Below are positions 1 to 11,433 of a stretch of DNA of 64,000 nucleotides, in pieces. The stretch is from positions 14,198,001-14,262,000 of the forward strand of contig OY292279.1 in NCBI GenBank assembly GCA_958496175.1, given 5' to 3'. Below the pieces are notes generated by a model. That model made no database searches. It was given only the letters and a program-made list of their open reading frames with translations, and was not told the DNA's origin. The first letter of the stretch is position 1. Each line of letters opens with the position of its first letter. A program made the position numbers and the translations under genes. The stretch is from Sisyra terminalis (taxonomy: Eukaryota; Arthropoda; Insecta; Neuroptera; Sisyridae).

Positions 1-2929
1 TTATCACAGGTAAAATATAAATTAACAAAGAAGCATTACATTACACTACATTGTTACTTATATTACACTAAATTCGCAATGAATATTTTAAAAAAAGAGT
101 AAACTTTGTAATGTAAAAGGATAAATATCTGACTAATATCTCCAATGTGTTTTGTGTATTTGTTTTTGTATACAATTGTTAAGTGCAAATTTAAGTTTAA
201 AAAAACATTATGTTGTATATACTTTTTTTAAATCAGCTGATAGGTAGTAGAAATCACTGAACCTACCTACCTTCTCTAATAATAACTTATGCTAAAGTAA
301 AGTACTGTAAATTACCGGTTTTATTACTAATCTCACCCTCGTCAATTTCGACTGCTTTTTTCAAACTCTTTTTTGACTCATATACCTTTTAGGTTGGCCA
401 AAGCTTTTGACAATTTTCAACTTTGTATTTGTTCTATTCGCGATTTTTTATTTAAATTATATTATAATATATTATAGTTTTCTTTTTTGTGGCTAAATTT
501 TTATTAGAGGTAATTATTCGCGAGTTAAATTAAAAACAAATTAGAAATTGCAACGTCGCTAGATTTGATGGTTCTAGAAGGAACATGAACCCTTTGTTTG
601 ATATGAGGATTCAATATAAATCGTGAATTTTATTTCATTAATGGTTTCAATTATTTTCAAATAAACTTTAATTTATTAATGGTAAACTTAATTTGATTTT
701 TTGATAGGAAAAAATAAAATGCCACGTAGTTGATTCAATTTTCCATAAATTTCTTTACGAACATCACAAATCAAGCATCATCTTATCAAATTGCATAGTA
801 TCATATACTTATTTGTAAATACACGAGCGTTTTTCACCAATTGATTGCAGAAAAAAAAACATATTTCATCACTAAAAGGTTTAAAGCTTCAGCTTTGGCT
901 TTTAAAAGGGAAACATCTTATGATTTCAAACATAACTTCAATATTTTTAGGGCCCAAAGGACAAAGCTATATTAGCCATTGCAGCAATTATGAACCTGTT
1001 GGTATGAGATTCCTTTGATTTTTCATTCAAACCCCCTTTATTTAACTTTTTGGGGTAGTTAACTTTAACTTTCATAACAAAAATCAGAAACCTATTACAT
1101 ATTTATCTTCCCCAGGAACTTTAAACAAAAAGTGTTATATTTAAAATCTAGTTTCAGCTAAAAATCAGTTTAAGTCGAAAAAAAAAATCAAAATTTACGT
1201 ATTTTGTAGATCTAATTTTTCATTGTTGAAATTTCCAGCAATAAAATAACTTTTCACTTATGTATAGTTTAAACAATTGGATGAAAATTACAAGCAGGTG
1301 GACAAAAATAGAATTTTTAATTTAAGCAGAAATTTTCATCAGAAATTTTGACCTCATCTTTTGAATTTATAGCAATTACACTTAAAATAAATTAAATGAT
1401 CATTTCTTAAAAAAAAAATCCAACATATTTTATGTTAGTACCAATTGAAAGCTTTGCAAAGCTTAACAATGTATAATTGTTGTACGTATAAGCATAAGTA
1501 TTTCTGGCATTTTTCCCCAAGAAAAATATTCAGAAAAGCGAAGCTTTTGACAAACTATTTTCAATAAGCCGGTTTTAATTTCTCATAACTAAATTAAAAT
1601 GCGCTTATATAGATGCCAAAACTTCCTTAAAAGCTATATAAAAATCGATTTTAAAAATATTATTCTAAATTTTTTGTTGGATACATATTTCGTTGTTTTG
1701 TATCGCTAGATATGAAGAATTTATTATATTTTTTTTTGTTAGGATAACTTACCAAAAAATCAGGATGAGAAAACCGAAACATAAATCAATGAACTTCAGC
1801 TTCCATCGAACCATGGCATAGTTTTTGTTTTTTTCTCAGATTTCAACATAAAAAATAAGAACAAACTAAAAAATGAACGTACATGTCTCAATCGTTCTTC
1901 TCACATTCGTTTCGATTTCTTTTTATTCGTTTTCATAACGTTAACAAAAAAAAAACACACAAATGTTTGCTTATCGAAAAAATGTCCAATTTCTAAAACT
2001 GGCAAATGTCAATTAACCGTCATCGGATTAAATCAATCACACATCGCTCGAAACCAAATCCATCCCTTCGATACAGCCCCTGTTGAAGGTTACGCAGGAA
2101 ATTCATCGAGGAAAACCTCTGTGTTGGTAATGTGATGAATAATGAATGTTTGGCTTCATTACATCTCATATCTTCATTCAAATGGGATAAATCAACGTGG
2201 CCAAACAATCCTTTGGAATAATCGGGATTTTGGTGAGCCGCTCGCAAATTTTGGTCGTCAATGGGGGAAAAAAAAGAATTCGGTGACGAAATATTTTATT
2301 GTATATTATTGTTTATAATTCGAGCCGGTCGTAAATTATGAAGGAAATAAATCTTTCGATGCTTCGTGGCACTTTAGTTCACTTGTTCTCTTTATCGTAG
2401 TTTAACGTGAGGTAAACCCCGAATGAATGAGATAAAAAATTGGAGCACGTAAATGTTTTGATTCGGGAAATTTTGATCTGTTTTTCACTTTGATGGCTCG
2501 ATTTGATTTTGTTGTTATTTACTACAGTAGCGAGTGGAAAATTCACTGAACATTTTCACTTCAATTTTGTCCACATGTCATGTTCGATTGTGTTTTCATC
2601 AACATTACACTTAACATTTAAAAAAAAGTTACCCTGTTTTGCTTAATTTATATTGCTTAGTTTTCTATTTAAATTTTTTTTACATGGGAAAATTGAGAAC
2701 ATTTTCTTTAAAAATAGCTATGTTTAAAAATACTTTTCATTTTGTACTATTTTCCAGATAGAAATTTTCCCGATCACTTTACGTTTTATTGAGAGTTTTT
2801 CCGACTAATTTTTCTTTTTGGTTTGATTGATTAGGGGATAGAAACATAAAAATTGTTTTTTTTTCTTTAGTTGGGAAGTTGAGAAAAAATTAGCAACTAA
2901 AAATTTAGCGAAAAGCAGAAAGAAAATAT
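1..2929. other. AT-rich DNA without recognised genes
   Basis: Only short, unconvincing ORFs occur. The region is dominated by A and T runs, with no convincing transposon ends. One perfect 16-bp palindrome (1449-1464) is listed separately. I see nothing else that can be supported. Confidence 0.6.
1449..1464. repeat. Perfect 16-bp palindrome
   Basis: AAGCTTTGCAAAGCTT reads the same on both strands with no central gap. It could bind a dimeric transcription factor or be chance; no neighbouring feature suggests a role. Confidence 0.5.
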
Positions 2930-3142
2930 TAGCACGCGTTAGTGACGTCAGAACGGCATAGACGGACGAAACTTTTCGGCTGGGTTAGAGCATCGCGACG
3001 CCGCACACAAATGATGCTTCCCGTAGTAAATGCTGTTTGGTCCAGAGGAGTCTGCGACGACGCCTGCCCCCGGCGTCCATCCCCCGCTCGCTTTACGATC
3101 TGGTACTTGGAAACGCCACTTGTTTCAAGCACCGAAACATAA
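2930..3142. other. GC-richer block, possible regulatory DNA
   Basis: This block is clearly richer in G and C, with many CpG, than the AT-rich flanks. It starts with a perfect cAMP-response octamer. Overlapping ORFs of 66-72 codons are open in three frames, which is what stop-poor GC-rich sequence gives by chance, and none has a recognisable domain. A cis-regulatory element or short exon are both possible; nothing decides between them. Confidence 0.4.
2943..2950. promoter_or_regulatory. Perfect CRE-type octamer TGACGTCA
   Basis: The palindromic octamer TGACGTCA is the consensus site for CREB/ATF bZIP factors. It lies at the edge of a GC-richer block. Function is inferred from the motif alone. 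Confidence 0.4.
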
Positions 3143-3559
3143 CGTCCATGTGCTCATGCGTTTCGTAAATCACAATATATCAAACTCATACAAACGAACA
3201 TTGAGTTTTCTCTCGAATATCTTTTTCATCTCGCTTTTTCCCACATAAATCTCCACGCGACTTTTCTATTAAAAATGCATTTTCAATGCATTTTTTCCGC
3301 GTCGTTCGATTTTTCTATAATTAATTTCATAACGCCCGTCCGTCAATTAGGAGAATCGACATATGGAAAACTTGGCAAAGTTTTGGCGCGCTTTGGACCA
3401 AAAACCAATTCGTCTTTTTAGGTAATCTGGGAAATATTGGAAACGAAAATAGTAAGAAATATCAAGTAGAGAATTATCTGTAGAGGCAAGAGAGAAAGTA
3501 CCTCACAGAACAAAAAAGAAAATAGGAAGTTATTTTCATTCCAAAAAATTATAATGGTT
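3143..3559. other. AT-rich spacer
   Basis: No recognisable gene or repeat between the GC-richer block and the foldback element. Confidence 0.5.
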
Positions 3560-3626
3560 ATATTATTTATTTTTTAGTAGGAAAGTGAACTTAAAGGTTG
3601 TAAATCCATATACTAATAATTAATTC

Positions 3627-3664
3627 AGTGACGTTTCGATCCTTTATTTGACCTTCATCAGGCT
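3627..3664 (-). ncRNA. Hammerhead-ribozyme-like motif, left arm
   Basis: Read on the minus strand: CTGATGA (3661-3655), one extra A, GGTC pairing with GATC as stem II with one G-U pair, then GAAAC and GTC (3632-3630). Stem I next to the core has an A/C mismatch at its first pair. The extra A between the core and stem II departs from the canonical form, and stem III is only the palindrome ACGT. A single molecule may therefore not fold; activity is uncertain. Confidence 0.4.
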
Positions 3665-3779
3665 TTTAAAAAATCATATTAATACAAACACATGTTTATA
3701 GAACTTTTCAGTACATTCTTAATTGTTAAATTGTTCATTTACTTTAAAACATATGTTTGTATTAATATGAATCTTTAGA

Positions 3780-3817
3780 AGCCTGATGAAGGCCAAATAA
3801 AGGACCGAAACGTCGCT
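3780..3817 (+). ncRNA. Hammerhead-ribozyme-like motif, right arm
   Basis: CTGATGA at 3783-3789, GAAA at 3807-3810 and the presumed cleavage triplet GTC at 3812-3814. Stem I starts with three perfect pairs, AGC (3780-3782) with GCT (3815-3817), followed by unpaired bases as in type I hammerheads. Stem II GGCC/GACC has one C/A mismatch. Stem III is the palindrome ACGT. One extra A sits before stem II, as in the left arm. Confidence 0.4.
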
Positions 3818-3884
3818 GAATTAATTATTAGTATATGGATTTACATCCTTTAAGTCTACTTTCCTACTAAAAAATAAATAATAT

Positions 3885-4976
3885 TATGTAAAGTATGGAC
3901 ACAATTTTTCAATGTAATGCTTTTTTTTTGATAGGATATTGTACTTTTGGTTGGAAAACTTTTTTGGTTATAAAACAAATAAATTTCAACTCGATCAATG
4001 GTAACCTTATGTTTCACCCTGAATAACTTGGTATATAAATTCCTGATATTTTCCTCGTTTCAATGCGTTTCAACAATATTATATTTAACGTGTACATTAG
4101 GGTGCTCCAAACTATAAGGGTAAAAATTTTTTTTTCGAATTTAAATACGTATACCCTCTAATTTTTTCTATTTGACCCGAATAACTAAAATATTCAATAA
4201 TATCGCTAGCGAATAACCCGTGCCGACTTGATCTCAAACTTTTAACATAAAAATTAATATAAAAATCGTATGGAAATATTAAATCTTAGTAGTTTTTCTT
4301 TTGAAACAAAATCAGCGATATTTTCTCTGAAATTAAGAAGAAGTATATCATTAGCGTATATCTAATTAAAACTAATACTATTTTTTAGTAGATTAACCGT
4401 TTAGTGAGCCACTAAGTTCTTCTTTCGATGGAATGCAGCGTTTATTGTGAACTGAAAGACTTACTTTAGCTAAATTATTAATCATTTTTACTTTTGTTTT
4501 TTGGTCTACACTCTACATCAGCGTAAAAGAGAGACAAAATAAACAATTCATCCATTAAATATCTCAATTGCTAGCAGAACTTCTGTAAAGCTGCTTTTGA
4601 GATCCTTTTGTCTATTATTTTGTAAGCTTTCATGGCCTATAAGAAGCATAAATTTTGGTAAGATGCTTTTACGGCTAAATAGTATTGCAGGCAAGACCTA
4701 ACGTAGGATACAAATAGTTAATGTCAAAAGATTACTTATCAATAGTCATCTCTAGTGATTTCTTTCGTCAATTCAATCTGGAAAAATTCAAACATCGTGT
4801 CGATTTCTGAAACATTCTGGACAGAAAAGTTATCATTTCTGTGCAACTCTGTATTTTCTCAGGATTGATTATTTTCTAGGTTTCTCAGAAATCTTTGCAC
4901 AATAGAATTTTAGGACTTAGTTGTTTAGCTAATTATTTTTTCAAACACGCATTTAATAGCGATTCGTAGACTTATT
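3885..4976. other. AT-rich spacer
   Basis: No ORF, repeat or RNA gene recognised. Conceptual translation of 4580-4976 on the minus strand, downstream of the next ORF, is full of stops and gives no match I know. Confidence 0.5.
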
Positions 4977-5249
4977 TTAGAAATTGACTGTTATATCTTT
5001 TGCGCGCTTTTTTAGATCTTCGTTACGAATTTTTTGAATAGAGGAATTACTTATGAGAAATTCATCGATGTTATGGCTTAGTGGAACAATAATTGCTTCA
5101 GTAATAAACACACTATTTCTTATACTTAACTGATAGCTATCTAATGCTATCACTAACTTTGGAGTTATGAAATTTTTCCTTAAGTATCGGATTGTAGTTG
5201 AAAAGGGCAAATTTTCTTGTAAATTCATTATTTCTGACTTAGAAGACAA
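4977..5249 (-). pseudogene. Unassigned 90-codon ORF, possibly a repeat-family protein remnant
   Basis: A 90-codon minus-strand ORF. Its middle (FITPKLVIALDSYQLS followed by IRNSVFI, and later NIDEFLISNSSI) resembles, from memory, uncharacterised proteins that recur in arthropod and cnidarian genomes. Those have a pattern like 'P-x-L-x-x-x-LD-R-x-K-x-S-x-R-x-A', then 'LGH', then a serine-rich 'INRSSI' stretch. That memory is not a verified match. The frame starts and ends abruptly and flanking translations are full of stops, so it is probably a fragment. No function can be given. Confidence 0.3.
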
Positions 5250-8200
5250 ATTTTCTTGCAGTAGAATTGTTTTGGATTTTTTTAAATCTCTTTAAATTTG
5301 GTTGTTAGTTTCTTTACAAAGCTAAGTAAAGATTTAATTGGTATTGGCAATAGTTGCAATAGTTCTAGGTGCATAAAAATGTATTTAAAACTGTTTTAAC
5401 AACATTCAAATAAAATAAGAGGGTGTGTCTTCCAAAAATAAAAAAATAAAAATTGTTTGGACACCAAAGTGCACAAACATAATATTGGACAAAGGTATCA
5501 GGAACCTTGGCTTCCGATAAGATTATATTCAACATTTTGTTTAATACTAACCAACTTTCAATTGTGTTTCAGGGTTCTAAATAGATGCACATGGGTGCAA
5601 AAAATTAACGCTTCAAAAAGAATATAGAGCTGAACTATGACTATAACAACTATTAACAGTGAAGCATTGAAAAAAATTCTTTGTCTATACAAATATTTTT
5701 GTCACAAGTCGTCACTAGTAAAATCAAACAAAACCATTTATCTTAAACTTAACAAAATTAGACGTTTTTGCTTCACTTAAAATCGAAAGTGTTTTCCAAA
5801 AACAACAGTTTAACAATCTATTAATAGTCCCACGAATAATCGTCAAAATGTCAGGGAAAATATTCTAATTATCTGACATTATTTAGCCTTGGACTTGGAT
5901 TAGTTTTCGCTTCACTCATCATAGACATGTTCGGAATTCGTTACCACAGTTCCAGGGTAATAAATTAGTTTGCAACTATTGAAAATGGAAGGAAAACCGT
6001 TAGGAAAATCGTTGTGTTGCCCGTGCAGAAATATGGCTGTGAATTGCGTCTGATCTCTTGGCAGACATCTGTTCTGGTGGCAAGTTGGCGGCAAGTCTGA
6101 TCCGAATACCGAACCAAAACCGGGGAAGACGAAGAGGAACCAAAAAAAAGGTCATGGTGTCATGTCTATATGTGAGTTTTTGCTTTTGTTTTGTTTGGTT
6201 TGTGTATTCGCGTTGCAGATGTTTTTGCGTGCTGTTTGTCATTTCAAAATTTACACACGAATATGTATGAGACAAAACGAGAGAAAAACTAAGTTTAGTA
6301 TTATCATAATAATTGGTAGAATACTAATAAGGTGGAGCTAACTTTCAAAAATGAAATCTAAACATTTCCATTTTAGATAAATGCACAAAAGAAATTCACG
6401 AAAATTAGTTATGCGAAAGAAAATTCGCAGTATCACAGTATGGAAATGCAGAGCAGATATCTATGGTACTGCAATGACCTTGAACGTGTGCCAACTTATC
6501 AAAAGGGCATAAACTAGCAGACAGCTCGGTTCGCTATAAATTTCTTGCACTCCAATAAACTCTTTTACGAAAAAAAAAACGAAAATGGTTATCACCATTT
6601 AAAGAAATATAGGTATATTTTTCTATTAATGGTGCTTATAATATACTGACTCATAAATAATAAGTATAAACTATTATAAAATAAGAAACAATAGAGAATA
6701 TTACACATTAATTACTGTATACTGATATAACCTCTGAATGTTCAGTTATGTAATTTATAAACTAAATTATTTACTTAAAGACAAAATTATCAATCGAAAG
6801 TAAAGGTTATTGACATTTCAGTAGCATGATGAGTGTCGCGGGGGCACATGAAAATGGGGTGGCACATTGACAATGATTAATCCATAAAAAAAATTAATTT
6901 AAGAAAAGCACGAAAAGTTCATTCTTAAAAAGTAAAAGAGTTTAAAGGTATTTGATTGTTTACCAATTTTCTTGACTAATGATGAAAATATCAAACGCAA
7001 TAATCATACACTATGCCACTGGCTTAATTTTTACTCCTTAAAGTAGTGTTTTTAACTACTTATAAAAACAATCTTCCGATACAATGAAAATATTGTGACA
7101 AAAATTGTCAGGAACAAAATTAAACAAATGTCTACAATAACAATAAAAATTAAATTACTGCATTTTTCTATGTATTAATTGCATTCAAATATGCGTAATA
7201 ATTTACGCTAGACAATCGAAATACGTATTTAGAGAAGAAACATCAAGAATATTTTTCAAACAAATCAAATACTGTTAGTTTTGTATTAATATTTTACACA
7301 TATTTACTAGAACCATTTTGTTTATTATAATTATTTGGAGAAACAGCAATTTTAAAACAATATTTTACTAAAAACTCATATTTTTTGTATTACACTGCTT
7401 GATACAATTTCCTTATTGTCCGTATTTTTGCAATCACATATAGTAAACAAACTAATGTGAGAAAACTTTTTTTAATCATTTCCAATGATACATCACACAA
7501 CTATATAAACAAACTTTTATTTTAGATGTATATTGGGGATGTTTTCCCTTGTTATTTTTATATAATGATGTATAGCTTTTGTTAGAGAAATACTGTATTG
7601 CATGATTTCTTAACACCAAATCTCATTTAATCGATTTATCCGTTCTTTAGTTAAAAGATGGTATACAAATTCATAAAATGGGATTAATTATTCAATTGTA
7701 CAGACGTTAGAATTTAATATTTCAGTAACATTGATATGTATTGTATTTTTCTCATCTCATTTAATATCTAGGTAAATATTTATAGATAAGTGGTAATAAT
7801 ATTTCGTGTTTAATGACTGTTTGATTATTCAAATTAAAATTTCGATTGTTGATCTGACAAACTTGGTCCTCTCTTTCTACTATTTTCACCTTTACAGCCC
7901 AATTATAAATCTAAACCATCCAAGGTTCACAGAAAATTTAAGCAAGATTGAGCTAGTGATTCAGGAGGAGTCCAGTAGTAAAAACTATAATATACTTGAA
8001 TCTTTTATGAACCAAAAACATAAAAAGCGTAGAAATATACATGCCTAATATTGAACTTGAAGTAAAAGTTATAATATAATAATATATAAGTTTGTAATAA
8101 TTTGGCTTAAGTATTGCCTACTGTAAGATCAGCGCGACTGCGCATATTACCATAAAAAGATAATTGGCAAGATTTTCCTCAAAATTCAAGGTCTCAATCT

Positions 8201-8338
8201 TTTAAAGGCTTCATTCCTTTTTATCAAAGTTGAAATAAAGATCACTATTTTTCCTGTAGACTATTATGTAATTTGTACCAGTTTTAGCGATGTGTCGCTA
8301 TATCATGGTGGTGCAATAGCAGGCAATTGATCCTTACG
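5250..8338. other. AT-rich DNA with a small GC-richer patch near 6030-6160
   Basis: No gene recognised. The patch at about 6030-6160 contains overlapping 60-91-codon ORFs on both strands with no domain. An 80-codon ORF at 7806-8048 has low-complexity, chance-like composition. Nothing else is supported. Confidence 0.5.
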
Positions 8339-8363
8339 GCTACTTAAACGGCGTTTAAGTAGC
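8339..8363. repeat. Short perfect hairpin
   Basis: GCTACTTAAAC (8339-8349) and its exact reverse complement (8353-8363) flank a 3-base loop. The hairpin lies about 70 bp beyond the 3' end of the Jockey-like fragment, so it could be part of that element's 3' untranslated region. Confidence 0.6.
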
Positions 8364-8434
8364 TGCAGGAGTCGAACTTCATTCCTGTGCCTTTTTTATT
8401 TTTTTTTATTTGTTGATTGTTCTTGAACTTGTGG

Positions 8435-8897
8435 TCAAGCCACTGCTATTTCTTGGAGCTCTTGAGGGAGTTTCCGCTTCAGCCCTTTTTGTTTTATAGT
8501 TTCCTCCAAGCCTAGTTCTACTGCACTAGGACAATTTTCTAGGCCGTTAAGGAAATTCTTTGTGAGTTGGATTAGAAAGTCTTTTAAGTATAGGACGCTT
8601 ATTAAGTGATGAATTTGGTTGTTTCTCACATACCATAGAGCTTTAGTGATGATTCTCAAGACTATTTTGGAACACCTGGAGGTCATTGTGATTTTTCTTT
8701 GAGGATGGAAGCCAGATTGGGTAAGAGTATGTGAGAAGTGGTTTAATGACTGATTTGTATATCATTATTGAACATTCCAAACTTAGACGAGACCTTCTGT
8801 TGGTAAGTGGATATAGTTGGATGAGTCAAGTCTTGGCTTTTCTGATTTTACTTGAAATGTGGCTTTGCTATGTTAATTTCGAGCCCAGAAGTATACC
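8435..8897 (-). mobile_element. Jockey-like non-LTR retrotransposon, C-terminal fragment
   Basis: Minus-strand translation gives the C-terminal end of a Jockey-type reverse transcriptase ORF. One segment reads LECSIMIYKSVIKPLLTYSY, followed by PIWLPSSKKNHNDLQVFQN. After a frameshift the next reads ALWYVRNNQIHHLI, then FLIQLTKNFLNGLEN, ending at a stop at 8435. These correspond to the family's 'LYK-x-x-I-x-P-x-x-x-Y' stretch, its 'LQ-x-x-QN' stretch and its 'PWYVRN-x-x-IH-x-D-L' stretch. Upstream traces (YLGSKLT-like) reach about 8897 with an internal stop. The fingers, palm and endonuclease regions are missing, as expected for a 5'-truncated dead copy. A-rich sequence on the minus strand follows the stop. 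Confidence 0.75.
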
Positions 8898-10020
8898 CAG
8901 ATATTAAATAGGCGTTTTTTTCTCACTCCATGGAATTTCCTTCATTATTGAAACTATTGAATTTTTTTACTGAAACTACTGAATCACTATAAAATAAAAG
9001 AACACTTAAAGCTTTTTTGGATATTTATGTTTTTCTATTGAGACTAATAGATCTTTTTTTTTCTATCTAGAAAAAATCAACAAAATTGAATAGAAATAGA
9101 AAAACATGAATAGGTCTTTATTTTTATTTCAAATACGCCACCGTTTTTTTTTTATTTGGAACTGTATAAAAAACGGACCACACAATAATTTGATCTTTTT
9201 TGAAAAGCGGAAAACGAAATCATCGACGCAACTTCCCTTTGTGTACTTTTCACTCAATTTCAAAGTGTTCTCTATTCCACTTTTGATCTATGGCGAACAG
9301 AAAAATTCCAACTAACAAAAATATTTTTGTTCGATATTGTCTCGGAGTCGGCAAAAGAGAGGAAAATGTGGGAATAAATAATGGCGTCTCGCTTGAAAAG
9401 TGGCCAGAAAAAAAAATGGAACGATTCCGAGACAGAATGATATGTAGTAGTGAAAAAAAGAACGTAAAGCTGTCACTACCTGTGCTAAACCTATCAGCCA
9501 TTCGGCCTCATTCGACGAGCTTTATATTAAAACTCCATTTGGAAAGAGCTTTTTCTACTTTTTCTGTTTTTCCACAATTTTTTTTCCTTGCTCTCCATTC
9601 GTTCGCAACAATTTCGATTTATGATTCGAAAATAGAAACGTTCTCGTCATCATATATGATGAAAAAAATCGCGGGCGAAATTAGAAAAAATTTCCAATTA
9701 CATAACGTGGCTCAATCACGCCAACATTCCACACGAGATTAAACGCCAATTTTCGAAATATTATACACCAACTACGACAAAAGGCCATTAGACTAATTGA
9801 TAATTAAAGATTTTTTTTAATAAACTTAAAAAAATTGCTTTATAATTAATTAATTACAAAAATAATAAAGCAGAAAAGCAACGACACAATTTGTACGCGT
9901 TCCCGTTTTTGCACATTAAATTACACGTTTTCTGCTATTATTTACGATTATTACGAATTATTTTATTATTATTATTTAACGGAGTGAGGCGCGCAAAGCT
10001 GTCGTTACCTACTTACGGTT
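8898..10020. other. AT-rich DNA with one 150-codon ORF of unknown status
   Basis: A plus-strand ORF at 9290-9742 (150 codons) overlaps an 83-codon ORF on the opposite strand. The plus-strand product has a basic N-terminal half and aromatic stretches but no domain I recognise, and no splice-site context stands out. It is more likely chance than a gene. The remainder shows nothing. Confidence 0.3.
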
Positions 10021-10032
10021 GGACTTGTTAAT

Positions 10033-10073
10033 TTTATGGCCATTATTATTTATGGCGCTTTCATTATTTATGG
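10033..10073 (+). promoter_or_regulatory. Cluster of three TTTATGG motifs
   Basis: TTTATGG occurs at 10033-10039, 10049-10055 and 10067-10073, all on the same strand and spaced 16 and 18 bp. TTTATGG matches posterior-Hox and Caudal type binding sites. The first two copies continue as ATGGC, the core of the Pho/YY1 site. In AT-rich DNA a single copy means little; three in 41 bp is less expected. Function is inferred only. Confidence 0.3.
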
Positions 10074-11194
10074 TATCTCATCCGTCATGATCACCAATGT
10101 TATGAGACGAAGAAAGACGGATTCATTTATTATGTAGCAAGGAGATGTAATTGAAGAAATTGAGATATTAACAAGAACTTTTTAAACTGTTCATAAATTG
10201 AATCGTTTAAACTGGATTTCTTTGATAGAGGAACGGATTTCCGGCTATTTTTGGCATCCGATGGCGTCTTTAAGTTTTTGGACGGATTCCGGAAATGAAG
10301 TCAATTATTAGTCAAATCAATTTCCAAATTACTGATTAGCATAAGGCATTAAAATAATCTTATGTGTAAAGGATATTTTTCAGGAAATGTTAATGCAAAC
10401 AATTATATTATCAATATTATATATATAATATATTATCAAAGCTTTTGTAAAAACGCTTTTAATTTAAGCTAAAAAAAATATTTTTTAAGAAAATTTCAGA
10501 GTTGAACTTTGCATTTTAATTGAAACTTTTTTAGAAAATTATATATAATAAATTATGGTGCTCTATACACGGGGAAAATCGGCCCAAGGATTATTTATTC
10601 GAATAAACGTTGCATTATACCAACTGTAAGGTAGAACTTCAAGGAAAAAAAACTATTAATTCCCTTCCTAAAAAGATGATTATTTATTAAGCATTTGTAA
10701 ATGCGATTATCGCTATTACACTAATTAAATGTGTGGATCCAGTGCATTAATTACATAAACTGGGTTTGTGGAAACTACAATAAATATTCGAAAAAAAAGC
10801 AATATAAATATGAGCGATGTCTTGACGATGATTGATTTTTTTAACGTTATTTTATTACTTATAATAATACTGCTCTTACCCCATAATATAAGGAAACAAG
10901 ATTTAATAAATTTTAAACAGATAGGTGCGGGTTTGCCCCAGTTCCAGGGCAAGTCCACCCTACCAGCACTGTTTGTAAATTCTTAGGAAATTCATAAGTT
11001 TAAGAAGATATTTATAATTAAAATTATAGCAACTTTAAGAATAAACCAAGCGCTTAATAAAAACACTTAGATTATTGAGTATTACTGTTATTTATAGAAA
11101 ATACATAAGTTAAAGTTCTGGATCGATTTTACTTCAATCTACCTTATCACTGGAAATACGGCAGTTTTTCCAGATTAAAGCCAAACAATTTTCA
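10074..11194. other. AT-rich spacer
   Basis: Overlapping short ORFs near 10725-10986 on both strands are low-complexity and unconvincing. An AT palindromic run lies near 10410-10435. No gene recognised. Confidence 0.5.
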
Positions 11195-11200
11195 ACTTAA

Positions 11201-11233
11201 AACGTTTCGTCTACTAATTGTTGACTTCATCAG
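11201..11233 (-). ncRNA. Decayed hammerhead-like motif beside a SINE
   Basis: On the minus strand: CTGATGA (11233-11227), an extra A, GTC (11225-11223) pairing with GAC (11211-11209), then GAAA (11208-11205) and the palindrome AACGTT. Stem II is three perfect pairs. No stem I is apparent and only one arm of the usual foldback is present. It is probably a remnant of the same group of elements as at 3.6, 18.3 and 48.5 kb. Confidence 0.35.
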
Positions 11234-11261
11234 GGAAACAAAAACAAGGGTTGAGTTGTTT

Positions 11262-11433
11262 TTTTTAAATTGTTTTTTACCGTCGCTTTATAACAACTTA
11301 GGTCCTTAGCGACTCTAGGGTTATTGAAAATCTGTAACCGAGAAATATCGAAAATTTTCTTAATATAAGGATTAAACCCGAAACCTACCAGTTTTGGAGT
11401 GGTCACTTTGACCACTCGGCCACCAGTAGGCTC
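11262..11433 (-). mobile_element. tRNA-derived SINE, copy 1
   Basis: About 172 bp, closely similar along its length to the copy at 30003-30174. The 5' part on the minus strand resembles tRNA-Ser: GTGGCCGAGTGGTCAAA contains an A-box-like stretch (11412-11422), and GGGTTTAATCC (11369-11379) is a B-box-like stretch. The body shares CGATATTTCTCG, CTAGAGTCG and GACCTAAG with copy 2. It ends in an A-rich tail next to the hammerhead-like motif at 11201-11233. Such elements are transcribed by RNA polymerase III and mobilised by LINE proteins. The degraded B box suggests this copy is silent. Confidence 0.75.

Larger units (their letters stand above)
3560..3884. mobile_element. Foldback element with hammerhead-like motifs in both arms
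   Basis: Two inverted arms of about 135 bp (3560-3695 and 3750-3884) match closely, with few mismatches, and are separated by about 54 bp. Each arm carries the same CTGATGA/GAAAC/GTC block, so a hammerhead-like motif exists on both strands. No ORF is present, so it must be non-autonomous. I found no convincing target-site duplication. Known relatives with hammerheads are Penelope-like elements, whose terminal repeats can be inverted, and metazoan retrozymes. Assignment to either is inference. An ordinary MITE that captured such a motif is the alternative. Confidence 0.65.

Noticed and set aside
9290..9742. 150-codon ORF as a gene
   Set aside because: Composition is chance-like, an opposite-strand ORF overlaps, and no domain or splice context supports it.
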